Position numbers and translations under genes: made by a program
Notes under the pieces: model-generated
The model's input: only the letters and a program-made list of their open reading frames with translations
Database searches by the model: none
Told to the model about the DNA's origin: nothing
Shown here: in pieces, positions 18,683 to 28,903 of the stretch
Layout: each line of letters starts with the position of its first letter
Position numbering within the stretch: position 1 is the stretch's first letter
Origin: GCA-2690565 sp002457235
GTDB lineage: Bacteria > Verrucomicrobiota > Verrucomicrobiia > Opitutales > Coraliomargaritaceae
Assembly: GCA_045565695.1 (NCBI GenBank)
Contig: JBJLEZ010000009.1
Coordinates: 124,001-188,000, forward strand
Reading direction: 5' to 3'
DNA: 64,000 nt

Positions 18683-18946
18683 TTATAAGCCCAAAAGAGT
18701 TTTCTTATCAGGATGGCTCTCAATAGCAGCTTTGAATTCATCGACAGAAAAGTCTGCGATCACACAATCATCTAAGACAAAAGTAGGGGTATAGTTTTGG
18801 CCGCTAGTTTTTTGCATATCAGCCATATCATTTGGGTTATCTAAGACATCCCTAATATCAAGTGCGATATTATTGCTTTTAAAAAAAGCTAAAGCATCTT
18901 TGCACCAAGGACATTGTGATTTAATATATAAGATCGGTTTGCTCAT
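18683..18946 (-). CDS. Glutaredoxin
   Basis: 87-residue thioredoxin-fold protein with a CPWC active site at residues 12-15 and the cis-proline TPT further on. Dithiol type, cytoplasmic, reducing protein disulfides with glutathione or a similar thiol. Convergent with tolB. Confidence 0.9.
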   Translation of the reverse strand: MSKPILYIKSQCPWCKDALAFFKSNNIALDIRDVLDNPNDMADMQKTSGQNYTPTFVLDDCVIADFSVDEFKAAIESHPDKKTLLGL

Positions 18947-19007
18947 TTATGTTTTTGTATATTAATAATAATTCTATCTATTTATATCTCAATCATTTGT
19001 CAAATCA

Positions 19008-21848
19008 GTGAGTAAAAGTCTACATAATACACCGTCTATAAAAGTTAAGGGTGCTCGAGAGCATAACTTAAAGGATGTGACTGTAGAAATTCCTCGAAAT
19101 CAATTAGTAGTAATTACTGGTGTAAGTGGCTCAGGCAAATCTTCTCTTGTTTTTGATACTATTTATGCTGAAGGTTATCGAAAATATATTGATAGCTTAT
19201 CAACTAAAGCACGTACCGTGCTCGATCAAATTCCAAGACCTGATGTTGATTTTATCCAAGGGCTGTCCCCAGTGATTGCTCTAGAGCAAAGAACAGGTTC
19301 AGGCACTAATCCAAGAAGTACAATAGCTACAGTCACCGAAATAGCGGATTATGCAAGAGTGCTTTGGGCAGCTTGTGGGGTTGCTTATTGTCCTAGCGAC
19401 GGTGGGGCAATCATTAGGCGGTCATTAGATCAGTGTATAGAGAAAATTTACCAAGAAAAGGAGGGGAGCCGTTTAATGTTATTGGCACCTTGGATGGAAT
19501 TGAAACCCTCAATGTTACGAGAGGAGTTGCCACGTTTAGCTCAAAAAGGTTTTCAGAGGGTCCGTTTGAATGGTGATATTTACCGCTTAGATGATGATAA
19601 CATAATTGATTCGAAATCAAAATTGATTCAGGTCGATATTGTAATTGATCGTATCATACTGAGAGAAGACCAACGCAGTAGGATTGCTGACTCACTCGAA
19701 TTAACTTTCAGTGAAGGTTCTCAGCAAGCAATTATTCTGGTGGAGCAAAAAGAGAAAGATATTTGGAATGAGCTTAGATTGAGCATGGAATTATCTTGTG
19801 AAAATTGCGGACAAATTTTTCCAAATCCATCAGCTAAGATGTTTTCGTGGAATCATCCTGATGGTGCTTGTGAAAGTTGTAGTGGAACTGGAGAAACATT
19901 GCAATTTAGGGCAGAATTATGTGTGCCAGATGGGTCAAAATCGATAAAAAATGGAGCAATCAAACCATGGCGACTTGGTTCTAAACAGATGATTATTAAA
20001 CGAAATGCTATTCTTAAACAATTAGCAGAGCAATTGCCCTATGACCCAGAGTGCCCATGGGATGAATTAGATAATGAGATAAAAAATCAAATTCTATATG
20101 GTATCGAAAATAGGGAGTTTTTATTTAAATTAAAAGGCGGTAATCGTAAGCCAGAAAGTATGCCTTATAATGGAGTACTAGTGGACTTAGAAGAGACACG
20201 AATTAATACTTCAAGTGACGGACTTAGGTCACGTTTGCTTGCTTATCAGACTTCTAAAGAATGTGAAGAGTGCAAAGGGGAAAGACTTAATAAGATAAGT
20301 CGAAATGTTTTGATAGAAGATTGTTCTTTGACCGATTTTTTAAAAATGTCTTTAAAAGATGCTAAGCAATTTTTGAAGAAATTAGTTAAGAATAAGTCCT
20401 ATAATTCAATGAGTGATGCGATCAATGGGCTGCGATCTAGAATAAGTTTTCTTGATGAGGTTGGTCTTGGTTACTTAAATATGAATCGCACTTATTCTAC
20501 CTTAAGCGGTGGAGAGTCTCAACGAGTAAGATTAGCGACACAACTAGGGATGTCTTTAGTCGGAGTAGTTTATATTCTAGATGAACCGAGTATTGGACTT
20601 CATGCTCTAGACAACCGGCAGTTAATTCAAACGATCATTGGGCTTAGAGATCGGGGAAATTCAGTAATAGTTGTTGAGCACGATAATGAAATGATGCTGG
20701 CGGCAGATCATCTCATAGAATTAGGACCAGATGCAGGACATGCTGGAGGTCATATTACTTATGAAGGATTGCCTAAAGAGGCGCACAAGTCAAAAAAGAG
20801 TCAATCTGGTGCTTATTTGTCTGGAGCACTTCAGGTTGAAAAAAATGTGAAGCGAAATGCGGTTTATTCTGAATATTTTAAAATTCTTGGAGCTAGGGAA
20901 AATAATTTAAAGTCTATAGATGTTTCATTTCCTATTGGATTAATTAGTGTAGTTTGTGGAAAATCTGGATCAGGTAAAAGTACCTTGATTAATGGAATTT
21001 TAGCGAAATACGCAGCTTTCAAACTTAATCGGGCGAAAACTATACCAGGTAAGCATAGTGCAATTGAAGGACTAGATGCATTTAGTTCTGTGATTCAAGT
21101 CAATCAAGATCCGATAGGTAGAAGTCCAAGATCCAATCCCGCTACTTTTATTAAGTTATTCGATTTGTTGAGAGATCTTTTTGCTCAATGCTCTTTAGCT
21201 AAAGTGAGGGGATATAAATCCAGTCGCTTCAGCTTCAATGTAAAAGGGGGACGTTGTGAACGTTGTAAAGGCGATGGGCTAATTAAATTAGATATGCAAT
21301 TTTTATCGAATGTGTATTCAGAATGTCCTAGCTGTAGAGGACGCCGTTATAATCGAGAAACTTTGGATATTTTATATAAAGGTTATTCTATATCAGATGT
21401 TTTGAATATGAGTGTGAACGAAGCACTGACAGTCTTTGAAAAGCATCCTAAGATATCGCAAAAATTAAGAACACTTTCTGAGGTTGGACTTGGCTACCTG
21501 AGTTTAGGACAATCCTCTACCACATTATCTGGCGGAGAAGCTCAAAGGATTAAGTTGTCACTTGAACTAAGCAAAAAGCAGCAGGGAAATACTTTATATA
21601 TCTTAGATGAACCAACTACAGGATTGCATTGGGTGGATATTCAAAAACTTATGGATTTATTATTTCGCCTACGGGATGCTGGTAACACCATAATTATCAT
21701 TGAGCACGATAAGGATGTCATCCGTTTGGCAGACTGGATAGTTGAGCTAGGCCCAGACGGCGGTGAAGCAGGAGGTGAATTACTATTTGCGGGATCGCCT
21801 TCTGAATTTTTCGCAGGAAAGACTACACCGACCCAATCGATTTTTTAA
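19008..21848 (+). CDS. uvrA: Excinuclease ABC subunit A
   Basis: DNA-damage sensor of nucleotide excision repair, 946 residues. Two ABC modules: GVSGSGKSS near 38 and GKSGSGKST near 650, with signatures TLSGGESQRVRLA and TLSGGEAQRIKLS. Zinc modules CENCG...CESC near 263 and CERC...CPSC near 749 are intact. The first zinc module (the C-x2-C position after CGVAYCP) reads YCPSDGG and looks incomplete. GTG start; the next in-frame residues match the UvrA N-terminus (IKVKGAREHNLKDV). Confidence 0.95.
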   Translation: MSKSLHNTPSIKVKGAREHNLKDVTVEIPRNQLVVITGVSGSGKSSLVFDTIYAEGYRKYIDSLSTKARTVLDQIPRPDVDFIQGLSPVIALEQRTGSGTNPRSTIATVTEIADYARVLWAACGVAYCPSDGGAIIRRSLDQCIEKIYQEKEGSRLMLLAPWMELKPSMLREELPRLAQKGFQRVRLNGDIYRLDDDNIIDSKSKLIQVDIVIDRIILREDQRSRIADSLELTFSEGSQQAIILVEQKEKDIWNELRLSMELSCENCGQIFPNPSAKMFSWNHPDGACESCSGTGETLQFRAELCVPDGSKSIKNGAIKPWRLGSKQMIIKRNAILKQLAEQLPYDPECPWDELDNEIKNQILYGIENREFLFKLKGGNRKPESMPYNGVLVDLEETRINTSSDGLRSRLLAYQTSKECEECKGERLNKISRNVLIEDCSLTDFLKMSLKDAKQFLKKLVKNKSYNSMSDAINGLRSRISFLDEVGLGYLNMNRTYSTLSGGESQRVRLATQLGMSLVGVVYILDEPSIGLHALDNRQLIQTIIGLRDRGNSVIVVEHDNEMMLAADHLIELGPDAGHAGGHITYEGLPKEAHKSKKSQSGAYLSGALQVEKNVKRNAVYSEYFKILGARENNLKSIDVSFPIGLISVVCGKSGSGKSTLINGILAKYAAFKLNRAKTIPGKHSAIEGLDAFSSVIQVNQDPIGRSPRSNPATFIKLFDLLRDLFAQCSLAKVRGYKSSRFSFNVKGGRCERCKGDGLIKLDMQFLSNVYSECPSCRGRRYNRETLDILYKGYSISDVLNMSVNEALTVFEKHPKISQKLRTLSEVGLGYLSLGQSSTTLSGGEAQRIKLSLELSKKQQGNTLYILDEPTTGLHWVDIQKLMDLLFRLRDAGNTIIIIEHDKDVIRLADWIVELGPDGGEAGGELLFAGSPSEFFAGKTTPTQSIF

Positions 21849-22016
21849 AATAACTTTTTTACCTGGTGAATAGGGTTATAATTATTTTTCTTTTTTATCG
21901 TTACACCATGCTCCTTTTTTGTTGAGGTACATGAGGAAAGTATAACAATGGAAAATATTAGCAGAATTGTCTTTTTTATCATAACTATTAAAACTGTTTA
22001 CTAGGATAACATCATT

Positions 22017-22805
22017 ATGGCAAATTTAATCACAGTCAATGATTTGAAGGTGCACTTTGTGAGTAAACAAGGGATTTTCACTCAAAAAACTCAAACTGTA
22101 AAAGCAGTCGACACTATTAGTTTTTGTATTCCTAAGGGTAAAACAGTTGGTTTAGTAGGAGAAAGCGGAAGCGGTAAATCAACTACTGGCAAGGCGATTG
22201 CCCGTTTGGTACCAATGACTGGAGGTTCGATTTACTACAATGATACACACATCTCTAATCTTAGTGAAAAGGAATTTTATCCATTTCGCAAAAAAATCCA
22301 AATGGTATTTCAAGATCCTTTCGGTTCTTTGAATCCTAGAATGAATATAGAGTCTTCTATCAGTGAACCCATGCTAGTTCATTTAAAAGAGCTAAACGTA
22401 AGTCAAAGAAAAGAAAAGGTCGCTTATTTATTAGAGAAAGTTGGACTTTCTTCAGACATGATGAGCCGTTTCCCGCATGAGTTTAGCGGTGGACAAAGGC
22501 AACGAATTGGAATCGCTAGAGCAATCTCAGCCGACCCAGAATTTATCATTTGTGATGAACCAGTCAGTGCTTTAGATGTTTCAGTACAGGCACATATCAT
22601 TAATCTGCTGAAAGATTTGCAATCTGAATTTAATTTAACCTATCTTTTTGTAGCCCACGATTTAGCCGTCGTAGAGCATATGAGTGATACTATTTTAGTG
22701 ATGACTGAAGGTAAAATTGTAGAGCAGGGAAGTGCCCAAGAAATTTGCCGAAATCCTCAACACCCTTATACTCAAAAACTCCTCGAAGCAGTGCCATCCA
22801 TCTAA
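22017..22805 (+). CDS. Oligopeptide/dipeptide-type ABC transporter ATPase (OppF/DppF-like)
   Basis: 262-residue ATPase: Walker A GESGSGKST, Q-loop VFQDPFGSLNPRM, signature HEFSGGQRQRIGIARA, Walker B FIICDEPVSALD. The N-terminal 'AVDTISF' and the C-terminal NPQHPYTQKLLEAVP are characteristic of OppF/DppF. No permease, binding protein or OppD partner is in the window, so it is an orphan here and may serve a transporter elsewhere. Confidence 0.9.
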   Translation: MANLITVNDLKVHFVSKQGIFTQKTQTVKAVDTISFCIPKGKTVGLVGESGSGKSTTGKAIARLVPMTGGSIYYNDTHISNLSEKEFYPFRKKIQMVFQDPFGSLNPRMNIESSISEPMLVHLKELNVSQRKEKVAYLLEKVGLSSDMMSRFPHEFSGGQRQRIGIARAISADPEFIICDEPVSALDVSVQAHIINLLKDLQSEFNLTYLFVAHDLAVVEHMSDTILVMTEGKIVEQGSAQEICRNPQHPYTQKLLEAVPSI

Positions 22806-22830
22806 AAGAAATTTGGTGTTTTAAAAGATT

Positions 22831-23982
22831 ATGCAGACCGGCTTATATTGCCATATACCATTTTGTGCTAGTACGTGCGATTTTTGCGCTTTTTATCAAG
22901 AAAAGCCTAAGCGATCTGAATTATTAGCTTATTTAGATGGTATGGAATATGAATTCCAGCAAATACCTAAGTCGACTCATTTTGATACTATTTTTTGGGG
23001 TGGTGGTACGCCCACCTTGTTATCAGCTAAAGACCTCGAACGACTCGGGAAATCCATGATAAGGCATATAGGAAATGATTTCCATGAATGGACTGTGGAA
23101 ATGGCACCTTCTTCTGTAAAAGCAGATAAACTTAAGGTACTTTTGGATTTAGGCGTGACGCGTTTTTCTTTGGGTATTCAGAGCTTCAACCCTGATTTAT
23201 TAGTCAAGTTAGGGCGCTTACATAACCCAACGCAGATCTATAAAGCATGGGATTTAATTACAGCCTCTGGAGTAATTGATACTAATGTAGACATGATGTT
23301 TGCATTGCCTAATCAAGAACTGAATGATTGGCATCATGATTTAAATAAAGCAAATGATTTAGGTAGCACTCATCTTTCGACTTACTGTTTAACTTTTGAG
23401 GAAGATACCGCTCTTTATGTAAAGCTATCTGAAGGCAAGCTAAAGATCGATGAAGAAAAAGAGCGGGCATTTTATGTGGAAGGATGGGATTTATTAAAGA
23501 CGTTTGGCTTCAAACAATATGAAATTTCTAATTTTGCACGAACTGAATCGAATAGATGTATGCACAATGTCAATACTTGGAAAATGTATGATTGGCTTGG
23601 CTGTGGGCCATCAGCAGCATCGCAATTTAAAGGATATCGTTATTCTAATCCTAGCTCTATAAATGAGTGGTTAAATGAACTAAAGACAACAAATACCAGT
23701 AAAAAGGATGAAATAGTTTTATCTCAAGATTTGCTATTTGTGGACAGCTTAATATTTGGATTGAGGATGAATGAAGGAATCAATTTAGATGAACTTTTAA
23801 AACGTTTTTCTAGTTCAGATAACATTGATGCGACAAGTTACCTACGATTAATCAAGCAATTTGAATCTGAAGGTTATTTGAAAAAGCATGGCTCTCGCTT
23901 TATTTTAACTAGAGAAGGGCAACTCAAATGTGATGCTATCGGGGTAGAGCTGCTTAATTTGCAACAGGAAAAATGTGCTTAA
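22831..23982 (+). CDS. hemW: Radical SAM heme chaperone HemW
   Basis: 383 residues. The radical-SAM cluster motif is CASTCDFC near residue 10, followed by FWGGGTPTLL and GIQSFNPDLLVKLGR. The lack of HemN-specific N-terminal residues and the length fit HemW, which inserts heme into respiratory enzymes and is not a coproporphyrinogen oxidase. It starts 25 bp after the ABC ATPase gene and overlaps the convergent rpoN stop by 4 bp. Confidence 0.9.
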   Translation: MQTGLYCHIPFCASTCDFCAFYQEKPKRSELLAYLDGMEYEFQQIPKSTHFDTIFWGGGTPTLLSAKDLERLGKSMIRHIGNDFHEWTVEMAPSSVKADKLKVLLDLGVTRFSLGIQSFNPDLLVKLGRLHNPTQIYKAWDLITASGVIDTNVDMMFALPNQELNDWHHDLNKANDLGSTHLSTYCLTFEEDTALYVKLSEGKLKIDEEKERAFYVEGWDLLKTFGFKQYEISNFARTESNRCMHNVNTWKMYDWLGCGPSAASQFKGYRYSNPSSINEWLNELKTTNTSKKDEIVLSQDLLFVDSLIFGLRMNEGINLDELLKRFSSSDNIDATSYLRLIKQFESEGYLKKHGSRFILTREGQLKCDAIGVELLNLQQEKCA

Positions 23983-25424
23983 TCAAATCGCCTTCTAAGG
24001 TGTGTTGGTAAAATACCCTGTTGTTCCCGATATTTAGCTACTGTTCTTCGGGCAATCTTTATTCCGTCTTTTTCTAGTTCTTTTGAAATTGCTTGGTCGC
24101 TAATCGGTTTCTTGGGATCTTCTTTTTGGATGATTTTTTCGATAGTTTCTTTGATGGAACGATTCGCGATACTTTCTCCGCTATCGGAAGTGAATCCACT
24201 GTTGAAAAAATGCCTTAAGGGAAATACACCGTGTGGTGTCTTTACATATTTGTTAGCTATTGCTCGACTGATCGTTGTTTCATGAACACCAACGTCTTCA
24301 GCGATCTGTTGCATAGTCAATGGCTGTAAGGATGGATTAGCTTTAACAAAGAATTTTGGTTGCTGCTCAATAATCTTTTGTGAGATTTTTTTTAAGGTAT
24401 TTTGTCTTTGGTCTAACGAATTTATTAGAAATTTTCCAGAGCGCATATTTTCAACTAAATACTCTTTTTCTTTTTTACTGAGATTTCCTTGTGCTAAAAG
24501 GTCTTTGTATTTTTGGCTAATTCTTAATTTTGGAATGTACTCATTATTAAGCTCAATTTTCCATAGATCATCTTCGTGGAAAATCCTAATATCTGGCTCA
24601 ATCACAGTATTAGTGTCAGCACTGAATCGTTTACCTGGCGATGGATCCATATTTGCAATCTCTTCAAGGGCACCTTGAATTGCTTCGTCGCTTACTTTCA
24701 GTTTTTTTGCGATTTCTTGAATTCTTCTTCTTAATAAAAGTGGGTAAACCTGTTTTATAATAGAATAGGCCAGTGAATCTTCTCTTTGGTTTCTCTCAAG
24801 TTGGATAAGCAAACATTCTTGTAAATCCTTTGCACCAATTCCTGCAGGATTGAATGTTTTGAGAATTTCTAACGCATGAAAAAACTTTGGATAAGGGATA
24901 TTTAATTGCAGGGATAAGTTTGAAGGAGATTCATTTAAATATCCATTTTCATCTAAACTACCGACTAGCAATACAAGATGTTCTTTAGTTTCATCATCAC
25001 AGTCGCACAGGCTAATTTGATCGATCAAATGTTGTTGTAGTGATTCTTCTTGAGTTAGCGAATTAAGAAAGTGGTCTCTTCTTTCTTGTATCTGCAAATC
25101 AGAACCAGAAATAACCGAATCAGTCATTTGGTTCTCCATATAATCATCAGATATTTTTTCTAAAATACTAAAATCATTATTATCAAAGTCTAATTCCTCA
25201 TTTCTTGAATCGCCGTTTTCTTGGATGAGTTCAGACTCAGCTTCTACGCTGACACTTTCTATAGGAAGTTCCTCTAAAAGCGGGTTACGCTGTAATTCTA
25301 CGAGTATAGCAGTTCTTAGATCAAAAGAAGCGGACTGAAGAATCTTTAAGGAATTCTGTAACTGAGGCGCAATTGTTAATGAATGCGTTTGCTTCTGACT
25401 TTGACTGAGAAAAGGGCCTGACAT
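23979..25424 (-). CDS. rpoN: RNA polymerase sigma-54 factor
   Basis: 481 residues. Region I (SGPFLSQSQKQTHSLTIAPQ, LQNSLKILQ), an acidic region II, the core-binding domain, a helix-turn-helix (ETTISRAIANKYV) and the near-invariant RpoN box ARRTVAKYRE close to the C-terminus. Directs transcription from -12/-24 promoters with AAA+ activators. No activator gene is in this window, so what it controls is unknown. Confidence 0.96.
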   Translation of the reverse strand: MSGPFLSQSQKQTHSLTIAPQLQNSLKILQSASFDLRTAILVELQRNPLLEELPIESVSVEAESELIQENGDSRNEELDFDNNDFSILEKISDDYMENQMTDSVISGSDLQIQERRDHFLNSLTQEESLQQHLIDQISLCDCDDETKEHLVLLVGSLDENGYLNESPSNLSLQLNIPYPKFFHALEILKTFNPAGIGAKDLQECLLIQLERNQREDSLAYSIIKQVYPLLLRRRIQEIAKKLKVSDEAIQGALEEIANMDPSPGKRFSADTNTVIEPDIRIFHEDDLWKIELNNEYIPKLRISQKYKDLLAQGNLSKKEKEYLVENMRSGKFLINSLDQRQNTLKKISQKIIEQQPKFFVKANPSLQPLTMQQIAEDVGVHETTISRAIANKYVKTPHGVFPLRHFFNSGFTSDSGESIANRSIKETIEKIIQKEDPKKPISDQAISKELEKDGIKIARRTVAKYREQQGILPTHLRRRFD

Positions 25425-25529
25425 AAATGTTTAGTGCAAATTACTTTTATAATAATTATAAATATATGCTGTCTTAAAGATAGATTTACCAATGTTTGAC
25501 AAATAATAATGCTATATTAATTTTAAATC

Positions 25530-25847
25530 ATGATAAATTTAACAGATTCAGCAATCAAACAAATAACTAAGTTAAGTAACGAAAATGCACAAAAAGATCA
25601 GCATTTACGTATATTTGTTGAAGCAGGTGGTTGTTCAGGATTTGAATATGGAATGTCTTTTGATAGCGAAAAGGAAGGTGATAACATAATTAAGAAAGAA
25701 GATATGATTGTTCTGATCGATCCATCAAGTTTGTCATATTTAAATGATTGTACCATTCATTTTGATGATGGTTTAACCGGTAAAGGATTTGAAATACAAA
25801 ATCCTAATGCCTCAAGTACTTGTGGTTGCGGTCGCTCATTTAATTAA
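25530..25847 (+). CDS. A-type iron-sulfur carrier protein (ErpA/IscA/SufA family)
   Basis: 105 residues with the three conserved cysteines: one in EAGGCSGFEY and two in the C-terminal CGCGRSF. Accepts Fe-S clusters and hands them to apo-enzymes. It lies 25 bp upstream of the class I fumarase, a [4Fe-4S] enzyme, which suggests a paired function. Which A-type subfamily it belongs to cannot be told by eye. Confidence 0.9.
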   Translation: MINLTDSAIKQITKLSNENAQKDQHLRIFVEAGGCSGFEYGMSFDSEKEGDNIIKKEDMIVLIDPSSLSYLNDCTIHFDDGLTGKGFEIQNPNASSTCGCGRSFN

Positions 25848-25872
25848 TCTTCCTTTTCCAATATATAATATA

Positions 25873-27546
25873 ATGAGTCAAGAGTCAGACCAATTTCATT
25901 ATGAAAAGGTATTTCAATCATCTACTAAAGATGACACAAGGTACCAGCTATTAACAGATAAGTTTGTTGATACGATTGATTTTAAAGGCCAAGAAGTTTT
26001 AACAATCGATCCAGAAGCTTTAAGTTTTTTATCTGAATTCGCTATGCGTGAAGTTTCTTTTAAACTGAGAACTTCTCATCTTAAGCAGGTTGCAAAAATT
26101 TTTGAAGATGCTGATGCCACTGAAAATGATCGCAGAGTAGCTTATACTTTAATCAAAAATGCCTCAATTGCTGTGCATGGAGTATTACCGCTTTGTCAAG
26201 ATACTGGCACAAGTATTGTTTTTGCTAAAAAAGGACAAGCTGTTTGGACAAATGCCAATGATGAGTCAGTCATCACAAAAGGAATATATAATGCTTTTAA
26301 GAAAGAAAATTTAAGATACTCACAACTAGCACCCTTGAGTCTTTATGAGGAGAAAAACACAGGTACTAATTTACCTGCACAGGTCGATTTAATTGCTACT
26401 ACAGGCGGTGTTTATGAATTTTTATTTATGACTAAGGGTGGTGGCTCTGCCAATAAAACATTTTTTTATCAAAAAACTAAAGCGGTCTTAAATCCAGCAA
26501 GTTTAGCTAAATTCTGTATAGAAAAAATGAGTACATTGGGAACCTCAGCATGCCCACCTTATCACATTGCGTTTGTCATAGGAGGAACATCAGCGGAGGC
26601 ATGTATGAAAACAGTCAAATTAGCATCTGCCCGATATTATGACGATTTACCAACTACTGGAAATGAATATGGCAGAGCGTTTCGAGATATAGAATTTGAG
26701 AAAAAATTATTAGCTTACACTAGAGAAATGGGATATGGTGCTCAATTTGGTGGTCGCTATTTTGCTCTTGATGTACGTGTGATTCGTTTGCCAAGACACG
26801 GAGCTTCCTGTCCTATAGGCTTGGGTGTTTCATGCTCAGCTGACCGAAATATAAAGGCTCGAATAGATAAAGAGGGCGTCTGGCTAGAACAATTAGAAGA
26901 TAACCCTGCCAGATTTTTACCTGAGCATTCTTTTTCCTCTAAAGCAAAAGCTGAAAAAATAAATCTGAATCAACCGATGGAAGCTTTATTGAAAGAGTTG
27001 AGCGGATATCCAATAGCTACAGCATTAGAATTAACCGGTAAAATTGTTGTGGCTAGAGATATTGCTCATGCCAAATTAAAGGAGCGCTTGGATAAAGGCG
27101 AGGAACTCCCAAATTACTTTAAAGAACATATCGTATATTATGCGGGTCCTGCAAAAACACCTGAGGGGAAGGCTTCGGGATCATTTGGACCCACGACTGC
27201 TGGACGCATGGATAGTTACGTCAGTCAATTTCAAGCAGCTGGTGGCTCTATGATTATGTTGGCTAAGGGGAATCGCTCTCAAGAAGTAGTTGATGCATGT
27301 CATAAATACGGTGGTTTTTACTTAGGTTCAATTGGTGGTCCAGCAGCCCTTTTAGCGGAGGAAAATATTAACTCAGTTAGAGTTCTAGAGTATCCAGAAC
27401 TTGGAATGGAGGCCATTTGGGAAATCGATGTGACTGATTTTCCTGCTTATCTTTTGATTGATGATAAAGGAAATGACTTTTTTGCATCAGTAGCTGAAGC
27501 CTGCTCAAAATGTGCAATAAACGCGTATCAGTCTTCAAAAAAATAA
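25873..27546 (+). CDS. Class I fumarate hydratase (iron-sulfur)
   Basis: 557 residues from the ATG at 25873; the open frame extends back into the preceding gene, but the conserved part begins after it. Converts fumarate to malate in the TCA cycle with a [4Fe-4S] cluster. Cluster cysteines are in LPLCQDTGTS, GTSACPPYHIAF and ASCPIGLGVSCS. The N-terminal alpha domain and C-terminal beta domain (YYAGPAKTPEGKASGSFGPTT) are fused, as in FumA/FumB. Fe-S dependence makes it oxygen-labile. Confidence 0.94.
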   Translation: MSQESDQFHYEKVFQSSTKDDTRYQLLTDKFVDTIDFKGQEVLTIDPEALSFLSEFAMREVSFKLRTSHLKQVAKIFEDADATENDRRVAYTLIKNASIAVHGVLPLCQDTGTSIVFAKKGQAVWTNANDESVITKGIYNAFKKENLRYSQLAPLSLYEEKNTGTNLPAQVDLIATTGGVYEFLFMTKGGGSANKTFFYQKTKAVLNPASLAKFCIEKMSTLGTSACPPYHIAFVIGGTSAEACMKTVKLASARYYDDLPTTGNEYGRAFRDIEFEKKLLAYTREMGYGAQFGGRYFALDVRVIRLPRHGASCPIGLGVSCSADRNIKARIDKEGVWLEQLEDNPARFLPEHSFSSKAKAEKINLNQPMEALLKELSGYPIATALELTGKIVVARDIAHAKLKERLDKGEELPNYFKEHIVYYAGPAKTPEGKASGSFGPTTAGRMDSYVSQFQAAGGSMIMLAKGNRSQEVVDACHKYGGFYLGSIGGPAALLAEENINSVRVLEYPELGMEAIWEIDVTDFPAYLLIDDKGNDFFASVAEACSKCAINAYQSSKK

Positions 27547-27554
27547 ACTTGATT

Positions 27555-28850
27555 TCAAATATTAGATTTTTTGAGCAAGAAGACACCCGCGCCATCGTGC
27601 TCTGACTCCCAAGGGTAGTATACTTTTTTTTGTATAAGTTTAAATGTTCGACCTTTAGAGGTTTTTAAAAACTCATCGATTACAGCGTCATTTTCTGCAT
27701 TATCTATGCTACAAGTGCTGTATACGATACGACCTTCAGGCTTTATCCAATCACTTGCTTTATTTAAAAGTCTTAGTTGAAGCTCAGCGCATTCTTTTAT
27801 ATTTTCAGGATTAAGTCGCCAGCGAATATCTGGCTTACGTTGGATTACTCCGGTATTAGAGCAGGGTGCATCTAGTAAAATGCCATCGTATTTTATAGGA
27901 AGACTTAAGTCTTCGAAGTTTTTTTCATCAATTTTCAATATGTCTTGTGGTAAAATTATCAAATTAGGATTATCTTTTTGCAGTGGTCTAAGATTAGATT
28001 TCAATCGATCCATTCGCTTATTCGGCAAATCTACAGCCACTATTGTGCCTTTGTTTTCCATTCTTTGAATACAATCAAAGGTTTTGCCTCCTGGTGAAGC
28101 ACATAGGTCTAAGATAGATTCATTAGGCTTAGGGTCTAATGCATTTACTGCATTTAAAGTGGCAGGATCTTTAATATATCCATTCCCTTGATCTAATATT
28201 TCTTTAATTTGTGTGTCTTGAAGACCTTTTTCCGGAAGCTCAAATAGATAAGGGGCAACAACATTTAGTTGTTTCTTTATTTCATTAGGTAAGCTTTTTG
28301 AATACAGATATAAACGAGGTATTTTTTGATTCCAACTCAAGAGATGTTCTGTATTTTTTTTACCAAACTGATTGTTCCAATGCTCAACTAGCCATTGGGG
28401 ATGACTATAAAATACGGAAAAAGACTTTTCAGGAGTTTGATCATCTAATGCTGCAGTGAGCTTTCTTAATACCGCATTGATGAACTTTACTTCATTCGCA
28501 CTCACAATGAGTTTCGCTTGCTCCACGGCATTGTGAATGATTTTTTCTTTTTTGCTTCTTGAAGATTCTAATAGTTCGTATCCGCAAATTTGAAAGATAG
28601 CTAACAATAAATTTTTGGGTTTCTTTTGGATAAATCCGCTCAAAGCATCTTCAATTCTCATAATATTTCTTAAAGCACCATAAAATAGAAATTTACAATG
28701 GTTCAATTGAAGCTGATTTATTGTGGGAGAAAGAGTATCAAAAAGGTCATTTGGTTTCCCTCTAGAATCAAGATATTCCTTCATCAAAAGAGTTGCCAAG
28801 ACCCACGAGCTCTTTTTTTTATTGGATTTTTTGAAATTAACGCTTCTCAT
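27555..28850 (-). CDS. rsmB: 16S rRNA (cytosine-967-C5)-methyltransferase
   Basis: 431 residues: NusB-like RNA-binding domain (about 1-150), then a Rossmann methyltransferase with LDLCASPGGKTFD for SAM and the two cysteines in DAPCSNTGVIQRKPDIRW and YSTCSIDNAEND. The order of parts fits RsmB rather than a single-domain NSUN protein. Located just after the fumarase gene on the opposite strand. Confidence 0.93.
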   Translation of the reverse strand: MRSVNFKKSNKKKSSWVLATLLMKEYLDSRGKPNDLFDTLSPTINQLQLNHCKFLFYGALRNIMRIEDALSGFIQKKPKNLLLAIFQICGYELLESSRSKKEKIIHNAVEQAKLIVSANEVKFINAVLRKLTAALDDQTPEKSFSVFYSHPQWLVEHWNNQFGKKNTEHLLSWNQKIPRLYLYSKSLPNEIKKQLNVVAPYLFELPEKGLQDTQIKEILDQGNGYIKDPATLNAVNALDPKPNESILDLCASPGGKTFDCIQRMENKGTIVAVDLPNKRMDRLKSNLRPLQKDNPNLIILPQDILKIDEKNFEDLSLPIKYDGILLDAPCSNTGVIQRKPDIRWRLNPENIKECAELQLRLLNKASDWIKPEGRIVYSTCSIDNAENDAVIDEFLKTSKGRTFKLIQKKVYYPWESEHDGAGVFLLKKSNI

Positions 28851-28903
28851 TTGTTAAATATGACTCATAGTTATCTTTTCATCTTTTTACAACTTGCATT
28901 ATT

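Noticed and set aside
21948..22004. 18-residue frame before the ABC ATPase gene
   Set aside because: It has a GAGGAAAG-like ribosome site, but is too short and without similarity to support as a gene.
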